Source: Thiemannella venezuelensis (GTDB taxonomy: Bacteria; Actinomycetota; Actinomycetes; Streptosporangiales; Streptosporangiaceae). Taken from it: 64,000 nucleotides of DNA. Below the pieces are notes generated by a model. That model was given only the letters and a program-made list of their open reading frames with translations. It did no database searches and had not been told where the DNA came from. This document shows positions 17,279 to 26,072 of this stretch, piece by piece (the stretch's first letter is position 1; every line of letters starts with the position of its first letter). The position numbers and the translations under genes are program-made. Where the stretch lies: NCBI RefSeq assembly GCF_014203605.1, contig NZ_JACHJJ010000026.1, positions 61,623 to 125,622 of the forward strand. The letters run 5' to 3'.

Positions 17279-18805
17279 TCACCGGTGCAACCATAGACGG
17301 CGCGGGGTGGCCTCGGCCATCCACCGTTCGCGGGAGTGCTGGATCGGGATCAGCACGGCCGCGCCGTACATGACGATGCCGAGGGCGATGTTGAAAATGA
17401 TCAACGGCCACTGCACCGGCTCGGGCAGGTAGAGGATGTAGAACCAGCTCTTGTTCTCATGCTCGATGATCTTCATGATCGCCGTGACGATTCCCTGCGG
17501 GAAGAGCGGGAGCCAGCCGAGGCCGTAGCCGAACCCGACGATCGCCCATTTCCACTTGGGCATCTGCGCCGTCTTGTCGGAGTCGTCCTCCCAGGCCAGT
17601 GCATGCGGCAGGTCGACGGTGACGATCGTCGGGCCGCCCGGCGGACTGCTGATGGCCAGCACCCCGTCGAAGGCGGCCAGCCGCCGCTCGATTCCGCGCA
17701 GACCGCTGCCCCGCGCCGGGTCGGCCCCGCCCGAACCGTCGTCGGTGACGGTGACCCGCAAGGTCTTCCCCTGGTTGCTGATGTCGATCCAGACGCGGTC
17801 CGCGCCCCCGTGCCGGACCGCGTTGGTCAGCAGCTCGCTGATCGAGAAGTAGGCGGCCGACTCGACGGGCGGCTCGGGGCGGGTCTTCAGGTCCACGGTG
17901 ACCTTGACCTCCAACGGGCTGTCCAGGGCGAGGGCCCGTACGGCGTCACCCAGGCCGCGCTCGGACAGCACCGGCGGGTGGATGCCCCGGACCAGGCCGC
18001 GCAGCTCGGTGAGCGCCGTGGAGGAGGCCTCGCGCGCCTTGCCCAGCAGCGCCTTGGCTGCCGTGGGATCGGTCTCCACCAGCGCCTCGACGGCACCGAG
18101 CGTCATGCCGATGGCCACCAGCCGGGCCTGGGCCCCGTCGTGCAGGTCGCGCTCGATCCGGCGCAGCTCGGCCGCCTGTGAGTCGGCCGTCTCCAGGTGC
18201 GCCTGGTTGAGGCTGTGGATCCGGCTCGCCAGCAGGGACTTGGCCGTGGGGCCGAGCAGCATCTCGTTCCACCAGCCGTAGAAGCGCAGCAGCCAGGGGG
18301 TCGCGGCGGTCGCGGCGACGGCCATCAGACCCAGGAGCAGCGCCACCGGCTGCCCCTGCCGCGCCGTGGACACGGCGTACCCGATGGCGATCACGGGGAG
18401 CAGCAGGGCGGCGCCCAGCAGCGGGTTGAGCGTGACCCAGAGCAGGTCCCGCCAGGTGGCCGGGTCGCCGAACATCCACTTCCAGCGGTTGTTCCACTCG
18501 GGCACGCGGGGTGTCTTGTAGAGCTGGCGGTCGTGGCGGTACCACCCGTCGGGCTGGCGCCGGACCGGCGGCGGGGGCGGCAGGTAGGACGGTCCGATCT
18601 CCCGCCCGAGCCACCTGTCGCTCAGCCTCCTGGCGAGCGCCGTGCGCCGCCGGAGCATCCTGGCCCCCGGCGGGAACAGGAAGATGAGTCCCAGCGCGAA
18701 CGAGAGCACGATCATCAGCACGACCACGACCGTCAGAACCACGTCCGTCAGGGCCAGCAACCCCAGGGGCAGGGCTCGGGCCGTGGCCACCGCGTATCGC
18801 CTCAT
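17279..18805 (-). CDS. Sensor histidine kinase (HisKA_3 type)
   Basis: A 508-residue membrane kinase. There are two N-terminal membrane helices (about residues 10-50), a second membrane pair (about 120-170), then the dimerisation helix with the phospho-histidine in ERDLHDGAQARLVAIGM. The ATP-binding boxes are N box ELLTNAVRHGGADRVWI and G boxes VTDDGSGG and GSGLRGIERRL. Unusually, two further membrane helices follow the kinase core at the C-terminus (about 425-445 and 470-495). Start ATG 18805 (MRRYAVATARALPLG); an upstream in-frame GTG is not family-like. Operon with the response regulator. Confidence 0.92.
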   Translation of the reverse strand: MRRYAVATARALPLGLLALTDVVLTVVVVLMIVLSFALGLIFLFPPGARMLRRRTALARRLSDRWLGREIGPSYLPPPPPVRRQPDGWYRHDRQLYKTPRVPEWNNRWKWMFGDPATWRDLLWVTLNPLLGAALLLPVIAIGYAVSTARQGQPVALLLGLMAVAATAATPWLLRFYGWWNEMLLGPTAKSLLASRIHSLNQAHLETADSQAAELRRIERDLHDGAQARLVAIGMTLGAVEALVETDPTAAKALLGKAREASSTALTELRGLVRGIHPPVLSERGLGDAVRALALDSPLEVKVTVDLKTRPEPPVESAAYFSISELLTNAVRHGGADRVWIDISNQGKTLRVTVTDDGSGGADPARGSGLRGIERRLAAFDGVLAISSPPGGPTIVTVDLPHALAWEDDSDKTAQMPKWKWAIVGFGYGLGWLPLFPQGIVTAIMKIIEHENKSWFYILYLPEPVQWPLIIFNIALGIVMYGAAVLIPIQHSRERWMAEATPRRLWLHR

Positions 18806-18961
18806 GCCATGAAGTCTCGATGATCGGCCCGGGTACTGCCAGTGGGGTCGCGCACCGTACGGGGGTGGAGTTATCCCCACCCCCGCTCGGTACCCAGGCC
18901 GACCCGCGCTCGGTAGTCAGACCGATTACGCCGGAGACGCGCCGTTTCTACCGTCGTTGTC

Positions 18962-19873
18962 ATGAAGGTGATCGAGGTTGACAACCTCCGCAAGCGGTAC
19001 CGCGACCAGCTCGCGGTGGACGACGTGTCGTTCACCGTCGAGGAGGGCGAGATCTTCGGCGTTCTCGGCCCCAACGGCGCAGGCAAGACGACCACCGTCG
19101 AGTGCGTCGCCGGCCTGCGCACCCCCGACTCCGGAAGCGTGAAGGTACTCGGCGGCCTGAGCGGCGACGCCCTCAAGCAGCAGCTCGGCGTGCAGCTGCA
19201 GAGCTCCGCGCTCCCCGAGCGGATCAAGGTCTGGGAGGCCCTGGACCTGTACGCCTCCTTCTACAGGGCATCGGTGGACCCGGCGGCGCTGATGGAGCGC
19301 GTCGGGCTCGCCGGCAAGCGCGACACCCGGTACGGCAAGCTCTCCGGCGGCCAGCAGCAGCGGCTGTCCATCGCCCTGGCGCTGGTCGGCGACCCCCGCG
19401 TGGCCATCCTCGACGAGCTGACCACCGGCCTGGACCCGCAGGCCCGCCGGGACACCTGGGAGCTCATCGAGCAGGTCCGCGCCGGCGGCGTGACGATCGT
19501 GCTGGTCACCCACTTCATGGAGGAGGCCGAGCGGCTCTGCGACCGGATCGCGCTGATCGACTCCGGGAAGGTGGTCGCCATCGACAGCCCGGCCGGGCTG
19601 ATCTCCCGGATCGAGCACCAGCAGACCGTCAGGTTCCGCCCTTCCGGTCCGCTCGACGACGCCGTGCTGAAGGCGCTGCCCGAGGTGACCGGGGTGCACC
19701 GCGACGGCGACCGGGTCGAGGTCACCGGCGACGGCAACCTGCTGCTCGCGGTCACCGGCGCCCTGGCCTCGGCCGGGGTCGTCCCCGCCGACCTCCGCGT
19801 CGAGCAGGCCACCCTCGACGACGCGTTCCTCGCCCTGACCGGCAAGAAGATCACCAACGGAGACGCCCGATGA
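18962..19873 (+). CDS. ABC transporter ATP-binding protein (exporter type)
   Basis: A 303-residue ATPase of the DrrA-like class. Walker A is GPNGAGKTTT, the Q-loop region is LQSSALPERI, the signature is LSGGQQQRLSIALAL, Walker B is VAILDELTTGLD, and the switch His is in VLVTHFMEEAE. A C-terminal accessory domain of about 80 residues follows. Its stop overlaps the permease start as ATGA at 19870-19873. It is divergent from the two-component system, with 156 bases between, a layout typical of regulated drug or stress exporters. Confidence 0.94.
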   Translation: MKVIEVDNLRKRYRDQLAVDDVSFTVEEGEIFGVLGPNGAGKTTTVECVAGLRTPDSGSVKVLGGLSGDALKQQLGVQLQSSALPERIKVWEALDLYASFYRASVDPAALMERVGLAGKRDTRYGKLSGGQQQRLSIALALVGDPRVAILDELTTGLDPQARRDTWELIEQVRAGGVTIVLVTHFMEEAERLCDRIALIDSGKVVAIDSPAGLISRIEHQQTVRFRPSGPLDDAVLKALPEVTGVHRDGDRVEVTGDGNLLLAVTGALASAGVVPADLRVEQATLDDAFLALTGKKITNGDAR

Positions 19874-20604
19874 ACAAGATGATCCTGGTCGAGGCCAAGC
19901 TGTTCCTCCGCGAGCCCGGCGCACTGATCTTCGCGATCCTGCTCCCCCTCGGGCTCCTGCTCGGTCTGGGCATGATCCCCGACTTCCAGGAGGCCAGCCC
20001 GGAGATGGGCGGCCAGCGGGTGATCGACAACCACCTGCCCGCCATGATGACGATCCTCGCGGTGGTGACGATGGCGCTGACCGTGCTGCCCGGCACGCTG
20101 GCGGCCTACCGCGAGAGCGGCGTGCTGCGCCGGATGTCCACCACCCCGGTCAGCCCGTTCCGGCTGCTGGTCGCCCAGCTCGTCAACAACCTCGCGGTCG
20201 CGGTGGTCGCCACGGCCCTGCTGGTCGGGCTGAGCCACCTCGTCCACGGCACCCCCTTCCCCGGGAGCCCGCTGTCCTTCGCCGGGGTGTTCCTGCTCGG
20301 CACCGCCTCGCTGTTCGGGCTGGGTCTGCTGATCGCCGCGCTGGCCCCCACCGCCAAGTCCGCGCCGGGCATCGGCTCGATCCTGATGTTCCCGCTGCTG
20401 TTCATGGCGGGCATGTGGATCCCCCGGGAGCTGATGCCCGACCTGGTCCGGCGGATCGGCGACTTCCTGCCGATGGCGCCGTTCGCCCAGGCGCTCCGGG
20501 ACACCTGGGCCGGTCACGCCCCGCAGACGCTGCACCTGGTGGTGATGGCCGCGACCCTGCTGGCCTTCGGCGCGCTGGCCGCCCGGCTGTTCCGCTGGCA
20601 GTGA
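19870..20604 (+). CDS. ABC-2 type transporter permease
   Basis: A 244-residue permease with six membrane helices: about residues 18-38, 57-77, 102-125, 137-160, 167-190 and 222-240. The conserved ABC-2 segment SAPGIGSILMFPLLFMAGMWIPRELMP stands before the last helices. It is coupled to the ATPase by a 4-base overlap. The substrate cannot be read from sequence; antibiotic or lipid export is usual for the family. Confidence 0.93.
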   Translation: MNKMILVEAKLFLREPGALIFAILLPLGLLLGLGMIPDFQEASPEMGGQRVIDNHLPAMMTILAVVTMALTVLPGTLAAYRESGVLRRMSTTPVSPFRLLVAQLVNNLAVAVVATALLVGLSHLVHGTPFPGSPLSFAGVFLLGTASLFGLGLLIAALAPTAKSAPGIGSILMFPLLFMAGMWIPRELMPDLVRRIGDFLPMAPFAQALRDTWAGHAPQTLHLVVMAATLLAFGALAARLFRWQ

Positions 20605-20636
20605 CCCGGGCCCCCGGCACGGCCCCGCCCGCACGT

Positions 20637-20675
20637 CGCGGCCCGCCCGCTCCTCCTCGGAACGGGCGGGCCGCG
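20637..20675. terminator. Convergent terminator hairpin
   Basis: Perfect 13-base arms CGCGGCCCGCCCG / CGGGCGGGCCGCG at 20637-20649 and 20663-20675, between the converging permease and DUF5685 genes. Confidence 0.75.
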
Positions 20676-20721
20676 GCGTTTCCGCGTCCTGCCGCCCGCG
20701 GCCGGCCGCGGGCGGCGCGGA

Positions 20722-21942
20722 TCAGCAGTTGCAGTCGCAGCCGCAGCCCTCGCCGCAGCACGAGCAGGCGTCGCAGCATCCCGAGCAGGCGTCGCAGCAC
20801 TGGCCGCAGGCGTCGCAGCCGCCGCAGTCCAGGCGCTCGCCGCAGGACTTGTAGCGGTCCTCGTCCCACGGCGGCCGGTAGAGCCCGCAGCTGCAGAGCA
20901 TGAAGCCGAGGGCGAAGCAGAGCCGGGGCCCGCAGCCGGGCTCCGGCTTCAGCCTCGGGTCGCGGGGCGCGGCCGTGCCGGGGTCGTCCACGGGCGGGGC
21001 CTCCGGGGAGCCGTTCCCTCGCGGACCCGCGGCGGCCTCCTGCGCGGTGCCGCCGGGGGCCGGGCGGGCGCAGGCCGCCGGAGAGGACTGGGAGAAGACC
21101 CGGTCCACCGAGCGGCGGACCTCCTTCACCAGCAGGGCCTTCACCAGACCCCGCTCCTGCAGGTCCAGGTCGGCCACGGCCAGCCGGAGGCCGAGCAGCG
21201 CGTCGTCGCAGAGGCGGCGGGCCTCGGCGAGACCGGTCCCGGTGGCGAGCAGCGGGTTGTAGGCGCCGGCCGCCCGGTCCGCCTCCAGGTCCTCCACCGC
21301 GTCCACCAGGTGGGCGAGCCTGCCGAAGCAGCGCCCGGCCTCGGTCAGGGGTTCGGCGTTGTGCGGCTTGCCCGCGAGGACGGCGGTGTGCGCGAACGCC
21401 GCCGCGACCGCGTCCTCGGTCGGCCCGGTCAGCTCCAGCAGGGTGCGGCCGGGCTCGGTCTCCAGCCGGGTCTGCCGCTCCACCGCGTCGGCCAGCACTC
21501 CGGGGTCGAAGCCGACGGCGGCGGCCGTACGGGCTCCGGAGGACTCCCAGCGGGCGGCCATCCGGCCCGCGACGGCGGCGACCGGCCGCCGGGCGTAGGC
21601 TCCGTCGCGGTCGGCGATGTGGTCGCGGATCTTGCCGGAGGCCAGGATCAGCGAGGTCGCCGCGGCCAGCCGTACGCCCTCGGCCCGGGCGCCGACCACC
21701 TCGGCGCCGGAGAAGCCGCGCAGCGCGCACGGGGCGGCCCTGCGGCGCGGGGAGGCGGCCGGGGACTGCGCCTCGGTCAGCACCGAGACCAGCAGCCCGT
21801 CGTAGTTGGTCACCAGCCGGGCCGCGTGGCCGTGCTCGTCGCGCAGCGCCAGGCAGAGCCCGCACAGATGGGCCATCCAGGCCGCGAACAGCCCTCCGCA
21901 CATGCCGTGGCGGCACGGCCGAACGATCCCGAACATCTTCAC
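20722..21942 (-). CDS. DUF5685 family protein with cysteine-rich tail
   Basis: A 406-residue protein. The N-terminus MFGIVRPC...CGGLFAAWMAHLCGLCLALRDEHG carries several cysteines typical of DUF5685. The helical core runs to about residue 270 and is followed by a Pro/Gly/Ala linker. The last 40 residues, starting CGERLDCGGCDACGQCC, contain 16 cysteines in CxxC, CC and CxC spacings, ending CGCDCNC. This looks like a metal-binding or thiol-rich tail. No signal peptide is evident. Function of the family is unknown to me. Single gene. Confidence 0.82.
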   Translation of the reverse strand: MKMFGIVRPCRHGMCGGLFAAWMAHLCGLCLALRDEHGHAARLVTNYDGLLVSVLTEAQSPAASPRRRAAPCALRGFSGAEVVGARAEGVRLAAATSLILASGKIRDHIADRDGAYARRPVAAVAGRMAARWESSGARTAAAVGFDPGVLADAVERQTRLETEPGRTLLELTGPTEDAVAAAFAHTAVLAGKPHNAEPLTEAGRCFGRLAHLVDAVEDLEADRAAGAYNPLLATGTGLAEARRLCDDALLGLRLAVADLDLQERGLVKALLVKEVRRSVDRVFSQSSPAACARPAPGGTAQEAAAGPRGNGSPEAPPVDDPGTAAPRDPRLKPEPGCGPRLCFALGFMLCSCGLYRPPWDEDRYKSCGERLDCGGCDACGQCCDACSGCCDACSCCGEGCGCDCNC

Positions 21943-22201
21943 CCCGCAGTCGCACCGGTCACGTGCGACAAAGCTTCCATACGCGGCTTAAGAATGACTT
22001 GCAGACCCTATGTCACCTGGTTGTATGACCGGACCCGCCCTCCGGACGGCCGCCCCGCTCCCCGGGGGCCCGGGTACGGCGGAGCAGACCGCGCAGGAGG
22101 ACCACGGCCGGAGTGCCCACGGGCCCGCGGAGACGAGGCGTCGCGGGAACGGACCACCGCGCCCCTTCGGCGGCGCCGTACGGCGTGGCACCCTGGAGAG
22201 C

Positions 22202-22945
22202 ATGCTGACACTGGCGCACGTGAGCGACATCCACATCGGCGGCTCCCCCGGCAGCGCCGAGCGGACCCGGGCCGTCATGCGGCGCCTGGCGGACATGCCC
22301 GGCCCCCTGGACGCCGTCATCGTGACCGGTGACATCGCCGACCACGGTGAGGCCGGGGAGTACGAGACCGCGCGCGGGCTCCTGGACTCCGGCCTGCCGA
22401 CGATCGTGTGCCCCGGAAACCACGACGACCGCCAGGTCTTCCGGAAGGTCCTCCTCGGCGAGGGCGGGGGCGGCGACGGGCCGGTCGACCAGGTCCTGCG
22501 GCTCGACGGGCTCACGATCGCGCTGTGCGACTCCAGCATCCCGGGGCGTCCGGAGGGCTTCCTGGAGGACGAGACCCTCGCCTGGCTGGACGCCGTGCTC
22601 GCCGAGTCGCCGGACACCCCGGCGGTCGTGGGCATGCACCACCCGGCAGCCCCGCTGGGCATCCCGTACGTGGACACGATCGGCCTGCGCGAGCCCGAGC
22701 GGCTGGCGGAGGTGCTGAGCCGCCACCCCCGGGTCGTCGCCGTGCTCGCCGGGCACGCCCACACCCCGGCGAGCACCCGGTTCGCCGGCCTCCCCCTGCT
22801 GGTCGCCCCCGGGGTCATCAACACCGCGCTGATCCCCGCCGAGACCACCGGGCGGATCCCGGTCGACCCGGGCATGCCCCCGCAGTTCGCCCTGCACGTC
22901 CTCGACAGCGACCACCTCGTCACCCACGTCCGCCCGGTCGTCTGA
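22202..22945 (+). CDS. Metallophosphoesterase (CpdA-like)
   Basis: A 247-residue phosphoesterase from ATG 22202, with GGAGAG just upstream. Metal-binding motifs in order are HVSDIHIGG, VTGDIADHGE, CPGNHDDR, GMHHPA and GHAHTP. The short ORF and order match the class III cyclic-nucleotide phosphodiesterase (CpdA/YfcE-type) family, which hydrolyses cyclic nucleotides or other phosphodiesters. The specific substrate is not predictable. Single gene, cytoplasmic. Confidence 0.92.
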   Translation: MLTLAHVSDIHIGGSPGSAERTRAVMRRLADMPGPLDAVIVTGDIADHGEAGEYETARGLLDSGLPTIVCPGNHDDRQVFRKVLLGEGGGGDGPVDQVLRLDGLTIALCDSSIPGRPEGFLEDETLAWLDAVLAESPDTPAVVGMHHPAAPLGIPYVDTIGLREPERLAEVLSRHPRVVAVLAGHAHTPASTRFAGLPLLVAPGVINTALIPAETTGRIPVDPGMPPQFALHVLDSDHLVTHVRPVV

Positions 22946-22962
22946 CCGCTCTCCGGCGCCGC

Positions 22963-23313
22963 CTACCGGTCCGCCGCCCGGTCGGCCGCCCGGTCGGCCG
23001 CCGCGCCGCGGAAGCCGGCCGCCTCGAAGACGGCCAGGCTGTGCTCGTCGTGGCGGGCCTTGCCGGGGCCGTAGAAGAGGTAGGAGCCGAAGGCCTGCAC
23101 GAGCCACGGGTGCCTGCCGAGCATGGCGTGCAGGCCGCCGGCCATCCTCGTGGCCGCCGTCCGCCGGTCCGCGGCGGCGAGGTCGGGCGGCTCGACCTCG
23201 TCCCAGACGTGGTCGCCCGCGAGCAGGACGAGGTCGTCCTTGGTCCTCGCCCTGGCCGCCACCGCCGCCTGACCGGCGGGTCCACCGCATGCGGAGCCGT
23301 CCTCCGCGCGCAT
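22963..23313 (-). pseudogene. TetR-family regulator remnant (ligand domain only)
   Basis: Readable residues TKDDLVLLAGDHVWDEVEPPDL and MAGGLHAMLGRHPWLVQAFGSYLFYGPGKARHDEHSLAVFEAAGF match the C-terminal ligand domain of actinobacterial TetR regulators. The DNA-binding helix-turn-helix that should precede TKDDL is absent: only about 24 unrelated residues separate it from a start codon. The C-terminus ends in a short tandem repeat (AADR three times). It lies 16 bases beyond the dnaB stop on the same strand and is probably a decayed gene. Confidence 0.7.
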
Positions 23314-23329
23314 CGGCCGACCCGGACGG

Positions 23330-25975
23330 TCAGTGGGTGGCCATGTCGACGAAGCGGCTGTAGTGGCCCTGGAAGGCCACGGTGACCGTGGCGGTGGGGC
23401 CGTTACGGTGCTTGGCCACGATCAGGTCCGCCTCACCGGCACGGGGGGACTCGCGCTCGTACGCGTCCTCCCGGTGGAGAAGGATGACCATGTCCGCATC
23501 CTGCTCGATCGATCCCGATTCGCGAAGGTCGCTCACCATGGGCCTCTTGTCCGTTCGCTGCTCCGGACCACGGTTGAGCTGGGAGATCGCGATGACCGGC
23601 ACCTCGAGCTCCTTGGCGAGCAGCTTGATCGCCCGGGAGATCTCGGAGACCTCGTTCTGGCGGCTCTCGGTCTTCTTCGGCGAGGACATCAGCTGGAGGT
23701 AGTCGATGATGACGAAGCGCAGGTCGTGCCGCTGCTTCAGGCGGCGGCACTTGGCCCGGATCTCCATCATCGACATGTTCGGCGAGTCGTCGATGTAGAG
23801 CGGCGCCTCGGCCACCTCGCCCATCCGCCGGGCCAGCTTGGCCCAGTCCTCGTCGGTCAGCGAGCCCGAGCGCATGGAGTGCAGCGCCACCCTGGCCTCG
23901 GCCGAGAGCAGGCGCATCGTGATCTCGTTTCTGGACATCTCCAGTGAGAACACAACCGTCGTCATGCCGTGCTTGATGGCGGCGGATCGCGCGAAGTCCA
24001 GACCCAGCGTGCTGTTGTGGGTGGGGATGCACGCCCTGCTCGCGAGGTACATGTGGTCGGCGTTGTCGACCTCGACGCAGCGCACCGGCACCGGGGGAAC
24101 GGGTCGCACGTCCACGATGTACCGGACAGGGCTTGCCGGATGCGCTCGGCTCACCCGGCGGCCGGCCTTGCGGGCCGGCCGGAGCGCCTTCTCCGCCGCA
24201 GCGAAGTCGATCACGTAGCAGGGGGAGGAGTCGGCCCTCCCGTCCGTGACCTCCATCGTCCTCATGGTCGCCCGGTGTCCCAGGCTCAGAACGAGCTCCA
24301 GCGCGTCTTCGGCGAGCCTCCGGCCCATGACGGCGAACCGGGCCCGGCCGTTCTCGCCCGCATGGCCGCCGGTGCCCAGCAGACCGGCCAGCAGCGCCCT
24401 CCGCTGCTCTTCGGACGCGCGCAGGTAGATGCGCGGAATGTGCTTGTCACCGAGCACCCCCAGCGAGCGCAGGACCGCCTGCGCGGTGCCGTGACGATCC
24501 CGGCACGTCCGGCACCGCCGCAGGCCGCTGGACGGGCCGCCGCAGCCGGAGCACGCGGGCGCCGGGACCGGGTCCGGCACGAAGCGGGCGCCGTCGCCGT
24601 CTCCCAGCCAGACGCCCAGGGCGTACGGAGGCAGCGGCAGGTCCTGCGCGTCCAGCTGGAACGGCGCCGCGACGGCGACCGCGTGGTTCGGCCGCCCGTC
24701 CGCCGCAGCGCAGCGCAGCGTGGCGGCGATCTCCTCTGTGGTGACGACGTCGTCGCGCACCGCGGTCGAGGCGGCGTTCTCCGGCCGGATCACCCGGGCG
24801 TGCAGCGCTCCGGAGAGGTGTCCGCACGAGCGTGCCGGAGTGTTCCGGACATGGCTCCGCGCCGGGCCGGTGGCGGCCCGGGGAGCCTTCACCGTGGATC
24901 CGGCCTCCTTGCCCGCCGTGCGGAGAACGTGGCGGAGCCCCGCTCCCGCAGCGGCGAGGACCTCCCGCTGCGCGGCGGGCCCGCCGGGCTCCGCCGGCGA
25001 CGCCTCAGGGGCGTTCGTGACGTGTTCGGCCGGCGCTGCGGACCGGCGGAGGGACCGGCCGGCGTCCGCCTTCCGGCGGCGGCTCTCCCGCGTGGTCGTC
25101 CGCCACTGGTGCTGCGCGTCGGCGACGATCACCGTCCCGTCGCTGAACTCCACCTCGTAGCAGGGGCGTCCGTGCATCACGCCGGTCGCCGCGACCACCC
25201 GGGTGGGCTTGCCGTCCGCACCGATCAGGAGGTCTCCCGCCCGGACCTCTCCCATGGTCGTCCATCCGGTGGGAGTGGGCAGCGGCGTGTCGAGCGCGAG
25301 CGCCTTGCCGATCGCCGGACGGGCGGCGACGACGATCATCTGGCCGGGGTGGAGGCCGTTGGTGAGGGAGTCGAGGTCCTGGAAGCCCGTGGGGACGCCG
25401 ACCATCTGGCCGCTCCGGCTGCCGATGGCCTCCAGCTCGTCGAGGGCGCCCGGCATGATCTCCGACAGGGCGGCGTAGTCCTCGGAGGTGCGGCGCTCGG
25501 TGACCTTGTAGATCTCGGCCTGGGCGCGGTCGACGAGGTCGTCGACCTCCTCGTCCTGCCCGCCGTAGCCGTAGGAGACGATGCGGGTGCCGGCCTCGAT
25601 GAGGCGGCGGAGGATGGCCTGCTCGCGGACGATGCGGGCGTAGTAGCCCGCGTTGGCGGCGGTGGGCACGACGGCGGTCAGCGTGTGCAGGTAAGCGCCG
25701 CCGCCCACCCGGGCGACCTCGCCGCGCTTCTGCAGCTCGTCGAAGACGGTGACGGCGTCGGCCGGGTCGCCGCGGCCGTAGAGCTCGGTGATGATGTCGA
25801 AGACGATCTGGTGGGCGGGGCGGTAGAAGTCGTCGGACCGCACGATCTCCACGACGTCGGCGATGGCGTCCTTGGACAGGAGCATGCCGCCGAGGACGGA
25901 CTGCTCGGCCTCGATGTTGTTCGGCGGCGTGCGCTCGAACCCCGACTCGAAGACCGGTGGATCCGCAAGGCTCAC
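23330..25975 (-). CDS. dnaB: Replicative DNA helicase DnaB, intein-containing
   Basis: An 881-residue precursor: residues 1-224 are N-extein, 225-654 intein, 655-881 C-extein, giving a 451-residue mature helicase. The start is GTG 25975 behind AAGGGGG (VSLADPPVFESGFERTPPNN). The open frame continues upstream but is not DnaB. The N-terminal domain reads NIEAEQSVLGGMLL. The Walker A loop is split by the intein as ARPAIGK / STLGLDFARS. Walker B and later motifs are intact (FVIIDYLQLM, SQLNRGPEQR, DLRESGSIEQDAD, VAKHRNGPTATV). DnaB is essential for fork progression, so the intein must splice well. Confidence 0.97.
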   Translation of the reverse strand: MSLADPPVFESGFERTPPNNIEAEQSVLGGMLLSKDAIADVVEIVRSDDFYRPAHQIVFDIITELYGRGDPADAVTVFDELQKRGEVARVGGGAYLHTLTAVVPTAANAGYYARIVREQAILRRLIEAGTRIVSYGYGGQDEEVDDLVDRAQAEIYKVTERRTSEDYAALSEIMPGALDELEAIGSRSGQMVGVPTGFQDLDSLTNGLHPGQMIVVAARPAIGKALALDTPLPTPTGWTTMGEVRAGDLLIGADGKPTRVVAATGVMHGRPCYEVEFSDGTVIVADAQHQWRTTTRESRRRKADAGRSLRRSAAPAEHVTNAPEASPAEPGGPAAQREVLAAAGAGLRHVLRTAGKEAGSTVKAPRAATGPARSHVRNTPARSCGHLSGALHARVIRPENAASTAVRDDVVTTEEIAATLRCAAADGRPNHAVAVAAPFQLDAQDLPLPPYALGVWLGDGDGARFVPDPVPAPACSGCGGPSSGLRRCRTCRDRHGTAQAVLRSLGVLGDKHIPRIYLRASEEQRRALLAGLLGTGGHAGENGRARFAVMGRRLAEDALELVLSLGHRATMRTMEVTDGRADSSPCYVIDFAAAEKALRPARKAGRRVSRAHPASPVRYIVDVRPVPPVPVRCVEVDNADHMYLASRACIPTHNSTLGLDFARSAAIKHGMTTVVFSLEMSRNEITMRLLSAEARVALHSMRSGSLTDEDWAKLARRMGEVAEAPLYIDDSPNMSMMEIRAKCRRLKQRHDLRFVIIDYLQLMSSPKKTESRQNEVSEISRAIKLLAKELEVPVIAISQLNRGPEQRTDKRPMVSDLRESGSIEQDADMVILLHREDAYERESPRAGEADLIVAKHRNGPTATVTVAFQGHYSRFVDMATH
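24014..25303 (-). other. DnaB intein, class 3-type, with degenerate homing endonuclease
   Basis: A 430-residue intein in the DnaB P-loop. It begins with Ala (ALALDTPLPTPTGWTTMGEV) instead of Cys/Ser. The class 3 triad is present: Trp67 in ADAQHQW (block B), Cys409 in VRCVEVDNADHMYL (block F) and Thr428 in PTHN (block G), with His429-Asn430 and extein Ser+1. About 100 residues of low-complexity linker follow block B. A LAGLIDADG-type region follows: block C LGVWLGDGDG is present, but block E reads LLAGLLGTGG, so both acidic residues of the usual LLDTDG are glycine. A Cys4 motif (C251-x2-C254-x9-C264-x2-C267) sits between the two blocks. Confidence 0.93.
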
Positions 25976-26072
25976 CGCGCACCCCCTTCCTTCGCGGTCC
26001 TGCCATCCCCAGTTGTAGCCGACCGGTATGACAGTTTCGCCGCTCCCCGGAGCAGTGGCAACGCAGCCTGTC

